From Aquificota bacterium (GTDB taxonomy: Bacteria > Aquificota > Aquificia > Aquificales > Aquificaceae): a stretch of DNA of 19,467 nucleotides. Positions 15,732 to 19,467 of the stretch are shown in pieces. The notes beneath the pieces are model-generated. The model made no database searches. It saw only the letters and a program-made list of their open reading frames with translations, and was not told where the DNA came from. The first letter of the stretch is position 1, and each line of letters starts with the position of its first letter. The DNA lies in contig JAJRQX010000209.1 in NCBI GenBank assembly GCA_024280065.1, positions 1-19,467 on the forward strand, written 5' to 3'. A program made the position numbers and the translations under genes.

Positions 15732-16786
15732 GCGGATACCTTGGCTCCTATGAATGTAGCAGCCTCAGCCCCTGCAGCCTCTCCCTCTGCGAGGGAGGAC
15801 TCTATGTCTATCGGTCCCTTACACGCTCCGGCTATGAAGATTCCGGGTCTGTTGGAGATTATGTTGGAACCGGACTCCTCCGAGGGAACGAGGAACTGGC
15901 TGTCAGGGTCTTGGGCGAGGCCGAGGATCTTGGCCACCTTCTTCGTTCCTTCAGAAGGTTCCATACCGAGAACCAGGACGACAAGGTCCATCGGGACCTC
16001 CGCGGGTCTCTGGACTATGGTATCCTCGTGCTTGACTCTGAGCCTTCCGTCCGCCGGGTTGTAGGTTATCTCCGCTATCCTTCCCCTCACATACCTGACA
16101 CCGTACTTCTCCTGAGGAGCCCAGTAGAAGGGATACTCCCATGTTCCATAGGTCCTCACATCCATGTAGTAACAGAAGACGTCAACATCAGGATACTTCT
16201 CCCTTATCTCGGACCCCTGGAGACCTGAGAGGGCACACCCGTATCTGCAGCAGTGAACGTTGGTAACACCGAGCTGTCTGTCTCTTGATCCCACGCAGAA
16301 GACAAACGCGACCCTCTTGGGAACCTCTCCGTTAGAAGGTCTGTAGAGCTTCCCTTCTCTTGAGAACATCTGTTCAAGTTCAAGGTTGGTGATCACGTCC
16401 GGGTAGATCCCGTATCCGAGCTCACCCTTCCTCCTTGCGTCAAAGTGCTGGAAGCCGGTCGCCACCACTATGGCCCCCACCTCATGTTCCTCACCGTTTG
16501 AAAGCCTGACCTTGAAGTTGGGTGCTTCTCCCTCACAGGACTCCAGCTCAGTCCCCAGCTTCACATCAACGGTCGGGAGGTTCTGGACCTCATCAATGAA
16601 AGGTCCTATGACTTGCTGGGGTGTCATCTTTCTGGGTATCAGGGTGTGGTAGTCCTCAAGGATAGGACGACCACCGAGCTTCTGCTCCTTCTCAATGAGG
16701 ATCGTGTGGATACCGAGCTTACCGAGGGTTCTCGCTGCGGCGAGTCCCGCGGGTCCGCCTCCGATCACAAGGACGCTCTTTGCCAT
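15728..16786 (-). CDS. hdrA: sHdrA, FAD-binding subunit
   Basis: The 352-residue protein is a flavoprotein with the dinucleotide motif VLVIGGGPAGLAAA (GGGPAG at 9-14), a conserved Glu at 32 that would bind ribose, and an ATG-type motif VVATGF at 108-112. A cysteine group follows: Cys164 in FVFCVGSRD, Cys179-Cys180 and Cys184, the likely [4Fe-4S] ligands. It is shorter than methanogen HdrA because the N-terminal and ferredoxin-like extensions are lacking, as is usual in sHdr. It probably moves electrons from the sulfur substrate to NAD+. The frame opens at a TTG at 16807, but the ATG at 16786 follows AAGGAGGT by a good distance and starts at the flavin fold, so it is chosen. It overlaps sHdrH by 4 bp. 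Confidence 0.93.
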   Translation of the reverse strand: MAKSVLVIGGGPAGLAAARTLGKLGIHTILIEKEQKLGGRPILEDYHTLIPRKMTPQQVIGPFIDEVQNLPTVDVKLGTELESCEGEAPNFKVRLSNGEEHEVGAIVVATGFQHFDARRKGELGYGIYPDVITNLELEQMFSREGKLYRPSNGEVPKRVAFVFCVGSRDRQLGVTNVHCCRYGCALSGLQGSEIREKYPDVDVFCYYMDVRTYGTWEYPFYWAPQEKYGVRYVRGRIAEITYNPADGRLRVKHEDTIVQRPAEVPMDLVVLVLGMEPSEGTKKVAKILGLAQDPDSQFLVPSEESGSNIISNRPGIFIAGACKGPIDIESSLAEGEAAGAEAATFIGAKVSA

Positions 16787-16820
16787 CTCCTGACCTCCTT
16801 CCGTCAAGAGTTATAGATAA

Positions 16821-16838
16821 GGGGGCGGGAGTGCCCCC
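16821..16838 (-). promoter_or_regulatory. GC-rich intercistronic hairpin after sHdrB1
   Basis: Perfect six-pair arms, GGGGGC and GCCCCC, enclose a six-base loop 9 bp after the sHdrB1 stop. TTAT follows on the minus strand, so there is no proper T-run and full termination is unlikely. Confidence 0.55.
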
Positions 16839-16847
16839 GGAAAATCC

Positions 16848-18185
16848 TCAGGACTTAAACAGTGGCATGTCCGCGGTGGCGGACCTTCTCCTCCTGAAGC
16901 CGTCTGAGGTCTTGCTGTAAGGTTCGTAGAGGTCATACTCCTTGAAGAATTCCATCAGTTCATCGTACTTACCTTGCTTTTCAAGCTCAGCTATGTACTT
17001 GACCGTGTCTTCCCATTCCTTCCTGAGCTCCTTCCAGTTGGTTATGCCCATCTTCTCAAGGAGAGGCTCGTAGTTGGAGCAGTTCCAGTAGAGCTGGACT
17101 ACCTTGAAGGGATGAGCCCCACAGGCAAGGGCTGCGAACATCACGTCGGACATGACCGCTATCGGGTGATACATACCGTGGGCTTTACCTATCCACTGGT
17201 TCTTCTCAAAGGTGGTGGTGCAACCCGTGTCGTGGGTGATCAGGACGTCCGCCTTAACCTCCTCAGCTATGACCTTAAGCTTCCTCTGGATAGCGAAGGA
17301 CCTTGTGAACTCTCTCTCGGTGAGTATGTGCCTGAAACCGAACCCGCAGCAGTCATACCATGTGGAGTAGTCCACCACTTGGGCTCCGAGGGCCTTCATA
17401 ACCGCGGTGGAGGCTGCTGGTCTCTGACCGTTGTAGACCTCAGGGTCGTACGGGTAGTCGTCCGCTATCATCTTGTAGGTGTGGCAGGCGTTGTGGATGG
17501 CCACCCTTACGTTGGAGACGTCTATACCCTTCGCCTTTCCTTCCTTTTCATAAAGCTCCTTTATCCTGTATCTCATAGCGTGGACCCATTCGGAGTAGTG
17601 GACTATCTCCTGTGGTATGACTATCCTTCCGTCTTCTGTAAGTCTTCCGAGCTTCTTCAGTATGGGCTTGACAGCGTCCCTCAGCTCCTTGTTGAAGATA
17701 AGCTGTTCCCTCGTTTCCTTGTAAGAACCGAAGGAGGTTCCGCAGTGTATAAGCGGGTAGTAGCCTGTCTTCCAAGCCTGGTGCATGTTTCTGAGCCAGA
17801 CCGCAGCCAGAGCTACAGGGTTAGATGTTCCTGAGCCGTGGTAGTTCCAAGCTGTACAGGATGTCTGGTGGGGTTCGTTTAGGTAGTCAAGTCCGAACTT
17901 GTTCATTAACCAGAAGAGTGATGCGGGGTATCCGGGTATGTTCCCGCATTGTCCGCAGGACTTGTGGTGCCAGAGTTTGTTGGTCGGTATGAGCTTTATC
18001 CTTCCAGTTCTCGTAAAGACCTCAACAGGCTGGTTCTCCTCGGTTATCCTGAAGACGAGGATCTCTCCCTTCTCCTCAAGCTCGTACATCTCCTCAAAGA
18101 GGTGGTCATAGTGAGAGTTCCTGTTGAGGATAGGAAAAGGTTCTTTCTCAGGATATCTCAGATAAGGGCTCTTGCCATGTCCCAT
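16848..18185 (-). CDS. hdrB1: sHdrB1, CCG-domain subunit with changed cysteine set
   Basis: The 445-residue protein is longer than sHdrB2. The second half has a recognisable CCG domain: Cys234 (HNACHTYK), Cys279-Cys280-Gly281 and Cys322 (HDTGCTTTFEKNQW), though only one cysteine stands where CX2C is normal. The first half has Cys77, Cys80, Cys110 and Cys148 in the places expected for another domain, but the CCG is replaced by SCT. Other cysteines lie near 365 and 375. It should bind one unusual [4Fe-4S] cluster, and perhaps a second of other shape, and work with sHdrC1 and sHdrA. GAGGAGGTG precedes the ATG. A C-terminal tail of about 70 charged residues beyond the CCG core has no counterpart in sHdrB2. 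Gene order makes the identity secure; numbering follows the usual sHdr names. Confidence 0.92.
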   Translation of the reverse strand: MGHGKSPYLRYPEKEPFPILNRNSHYDHLFEEMYELEEKGEILVFRITEENQPVEVFTRTGRIKLIPTNKLWHHKSCGQCGNIPGYPASLFWLMNKFGLDYLNEPHQTSCTAWNYHGSGTSNPVALAAVWLRNMHQAWKTGYYPLIHCGTSFGSYKETREQLIFNKELRDAVKPILKKLGRLTEDGRIVIPQEIVHYSEWVHAMRYRIKELYEKEGKAKGIDVSNVRVAIHNACHTYKMIADDYPYDPEVYNGQRPAASTAVMKALGAQVVDYSTWYDCCGFGFRHILTEREFTRSFAIQRKLKVIAEEVKADVLITHDTGCTTTFEKNQWIGKAHGMYHPIAVMSDVMFAALACGAHPFKVVQLYWNCSNYEPLLEKMGITNWKELRKEWEDTVKYIAELEKQGKYDELMEFFKEYDLYEPYSKTSDGFRRRRSATADMPLFKS

Positions 18186-18211
18186 GACTTCACCTCCTCA
18201 GATTTTGTTTC

Positions 18212-18225
18212 GGGGCACCAACCCC
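18212..18225 (-). promoter_or_regulatory. Small GC hairpin between sHdrC1 and sHdrB1
   Basis: GGGG and CCCC arms close a six-base loop in the 50-bp gap after sHdrC1. It resembles the larger hairpins after sHdrB1 and lbpA, though the stem is only four pairs. Confidence 0.35.
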
Positions 18226-18235
18226 TCTCATTAGC

Positions 18236-18970
18236 TCACTCCTCCTCTTCCTCCTCCATAAGCTCCTCCCACCTCTCCTCGTTTTCCTCAACGATATCCA
18301 TGATGACGTTATAGAGGTTTGGGTCTAACTTCTCAAGCATCTCAAATATTCCGGTTTCCCTCCAGATGGTGTACATCTCTATAGCCGTTTCAAGAGAGAC
18401 CTCCCAGGCTGTCTTGACAGATTTTCCGACATCAAAGGGTATAGCCATCCTCTTGGCTCGCAGGTTCTCCATGTTGTCCTGCATCTTGGGACCCCAATCG
18501 GGGAAGAAATCAGGCTGGAGCATGTCCGCGGAGAGCTGGTTTCCGGTAGTCATCACTTTAAGAAGGACCCTTCCGTAGGGCTTTAGGAGATCCTTGGTAG
18601 CCTCAAAGGCGTTCCTGACAGCAACCTCACGCATTATGATGACCAGTCCCCCGGGATTGTTTACGAATGGGCACCTGATCCAGCAGGTGAAACACTGGGA
18701 GCATGCCCAGATATATTCGTGCATCATGTCGTAGATAACTTCCACGTCCTCTTCAAGGAACCTCTGGACTATCTCCCTCGGAGAGTAGTCAAAGAATCTA
18801 TTGGAAGGACATGAAGCTGTACAGACTCCACAGTTCAGGCAACCGAAGAGATATTCTTTGAAGCGGAAGTCGGATTTTATCTCCTCAAAGATCCTTACCT
18901 TCTCCTCCCAGGGGACCTCCTTGGTCTTCTCAGATATAGGTATGTTGTATCCGTAAGGGTGTCCGTCCAT
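18236..18970 (-). CDS. hdrC1: sHdrC1, ferredoxin-like iron-sulfur subunit
   Basis: The 244-residue protein has two [4Fe-4S] motifs of HdrC type at Cys44, 47, 50, 54 (CLNCGVCTASCP) and Cys90, 93, 96, 100 (CSQCFTCWIRCP). It is the electron carrier of the first C-B pair in the sHdr complex and precedes sHdrB1. The C-terminus is strikingly acidic, with a run ending in six Glu residues, which could aid contact with basic partners. AAGGAGGT lies at good spacing before the ATG, with a seven-pair inverted repeat just upstream touching it. The 111-bp gap on the other side, the longest in this part of the strand, suggests an own promoter for the hdr genes. No membrane segment is visible. The identification is firm from motifs and order. 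Confidence 0.92.
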   Translation of the reverse strand: MDGHPYGYNIPISEKTKEVPWEEKVRIFEEIKSDFRFKEYLFGCLNCGVCTASCPSNRFFDYSPREIVQRFLEEDVEVIYDMMHEYIWACSQCFTCWIRCPFVNNPGGLVIIMREVAVRNAFEATKDLLKPYGRVLLKVMTTGNQLSADMLQPDFFPDWGPKMQDNMENLRAKRMAIPFDVGKSVKTAWEVSLETAIEMYTIWRETGIFEMLEKLDPNLYNVIMDIVEENEERWEELMEEEEEE

Positions 18971-18982
18971 AGCCTAACCTCC

Positions 18983-19000
18983 TTAGAGGATTACCTCTAA
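18983..19000 (-). promoter_or_regulatory. Inverted repeat next to the sHdrC1 ribosome site
   Basis: Perfect seven-pair arms, TTAGAGG and CCTCTAA, surround a four-base loop. The downstream arm shares two bases with the AAGGAGGT ribosome site of hdrC1 (plus-strand positions 18978-18984). It could be an operator or an RNA element controlling translation of the first hdr gene. Confidence 0.4.
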
Positions 19001-19041
19001 ACTAACTTAGTCCCTTCAGACCTGGAGAACAAAAAAATTTC

Positions 19042-19070
19042 TTTATAGGGATATAAAAATATGCTTATAA
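19042..19070 (-). promoter_or_regulatory. Candidate promoter of the sHdr operon
   Basis: On the minus strand TTATAA and TATAAA are 17 bp apart in an AT-rich gap 72 bases before the hdrC1 ATG. The -10 element is good, the -35 element poor. The two flanking short inverted repeats, at 19064-19077 and 19078-19090, lie at the end of the preceding dsrE-like gene and may weakly end its transcript. Confidence 0.3.
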
Positions 19071-19081
19071 CCATAAGACCC

Positions 19082-19467
19082 TTACAGGGTGATGACTGCG
19101 TACTCTCCGCTCATCAGCTTGTCTAGGAAGGCCGCACCACCGATTATCCCGTCACAGATCTCCTGGTTCACGTCCTCCTTCTTGTAAACGTCGGTAAGAT
19201 CCAGGGAGGGGACACAAAGGTATATCTTCACGCCAGCTTCCTTCGCCATCTTTATAAAGTCGTAAACGGTCTGGTCCACGCCCGGTCTGACCTTTACCTT
19301 CTTGGCGTTGTCCTTCATGAGTAAGAACCCTGCTTCTGAGGTTATTACCATTTCCACCTCGTAGTCCATGGTGGTGGCCGCGGTAGCTAAGAAGAAGGGT
19401 GCCCCAGCTTGGGGGTTGATCAGTTCACCCGTAACCGGGTCAGCTCTCTCAAAGAAGGGAACGGTCA
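19082..19467 (-). CDS. DsrE-family sulfur carrier protein, 5' end cut by window edge
   Basis: The frame stays open to the right edge, so the first in-window ATG at 19369 is internal; about 128 residues are visible. Upstream of that Met the reading continues as PFFERADPVTGELINPQAG and then FFLATAATTMDYEVEMVITS, which is the DsrE-like strand-helix-strand opening. Later KMAKEAGVKIYLCVPSLDL holds the candidate sulfur-binding Cys, and a C-terminal GGAAFLDKLMSGEYAVITL strand closes the fold. It is a distinct paralogue of the copy after sHdrB2, as the two share only the fold pattern. Its stop lies 111 bp before hdrC1. It likely feeds sulfane sulfur into the sHdr route. The unseen start may hide an extra N-terminal segment. 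Confidence 0.82.
   Translation of the reverse strand, partial: TVPFFERADPVTGELINPQAGAPFFLATAATTMDYEVEMVITSEAGFLLMKDNAKKVKVRPGVDQTVYDFIKMAKEAGVKIYLCVPSLDLTDVYKKEDVNQEICDGIIGGAAFLDKLMSGEYAVITL

Noticed and set aside
16787-16807. TTG start of sHdrA giving seven more residues
   Set aside because: The AAGGAGGT ribosome site would then lie inside the coding part; the ATG at 16786 has it at correct distance.
16974-17834. 286-residue open frame on the plus strand
   Set aside because: It is antisense to the well supported sHdrB1 and has no ribosome site or family pattern; codon bias of the sense gene keeps the opposite frame open.

Overview
The window looks like chromosomal DNA of a thermophilic sulfur-oxidising bacterium of the Aquificales (Aquificaceae-like). 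The evidence is a complete sHdr (sulfur-oxidising heterodisulfide-reductase-like) gene set, strong use of AGG (Arg) and ATA (Ile) codons, many 4-bp gene overlaps, strong AAGGAGGTG ribosome sites, a serine hydroxymethyltransferase that (from memory of the family) resembles the Aquifex one, and an ATP synthase alpha gene standing apart from the other atp genes. Genus is not assigned. No RNA gene, CRISPR array, insertion sequence or prophage was seen, and no gene-free stretch exceeds about 120 bases.

Left part (1-3117, minus strand): a four-gene set encodes a two-helix membrane protein with a HAMP-like coiled coil, a roadblock/LC7 protein, a DUF4388 protein with a winged-helix-like C-terminus and a small COG2229-type GTPase. 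An MFS transporter that runs off the left edge follows. The gene order matches that of actinobacterial conservons (cvnA-B-C-D), but the kinase is missing. This is the least described system in the window.

Middle (3172-8721): ilvB and ilvN (acetolactate synthase) run left. From the short divergent gap at 5513-5627, atpA, a DUF72 protein, panD and a one-domain rhodanese run right.

Right part (8711-19467, minus strand): one nearly gapless gene train reads DsrE-like (cut by the edge), sHdrC1, sHdrB1, sHdrA, the conserved sHdrH protein, sHdrC2, sHdrB2, a second DsrE-like protein, the lipoate-binding protein LbpA, a LipS-type radical SAM enzyme, GlyA and an EAL-like/HDOD signalling protein. By established models, DsrE/TusA-type carriers deliver sulfane sulfur, the sHdr complex with lipoylated LbpA oxidises it towards sulfite, and LipS-type enzymes insert the lipoyl sulfurs. 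The second LipS protein and the lipoate ligase are not in the window. Compact GC-rich hairpins sit at several gene borders inside this train, and the stop of sHdrH and the ribosome site of sHdrC2 share one hairpin, which suggests control of relative expression within the operon.

Several starts were moved inward from the longest open frame because a ribosome site or family alignment supports the inner codon: ilvN (3753), panD (8022), second dsrE (13131), sHdrB2 (14134) and sHdrA (16786).
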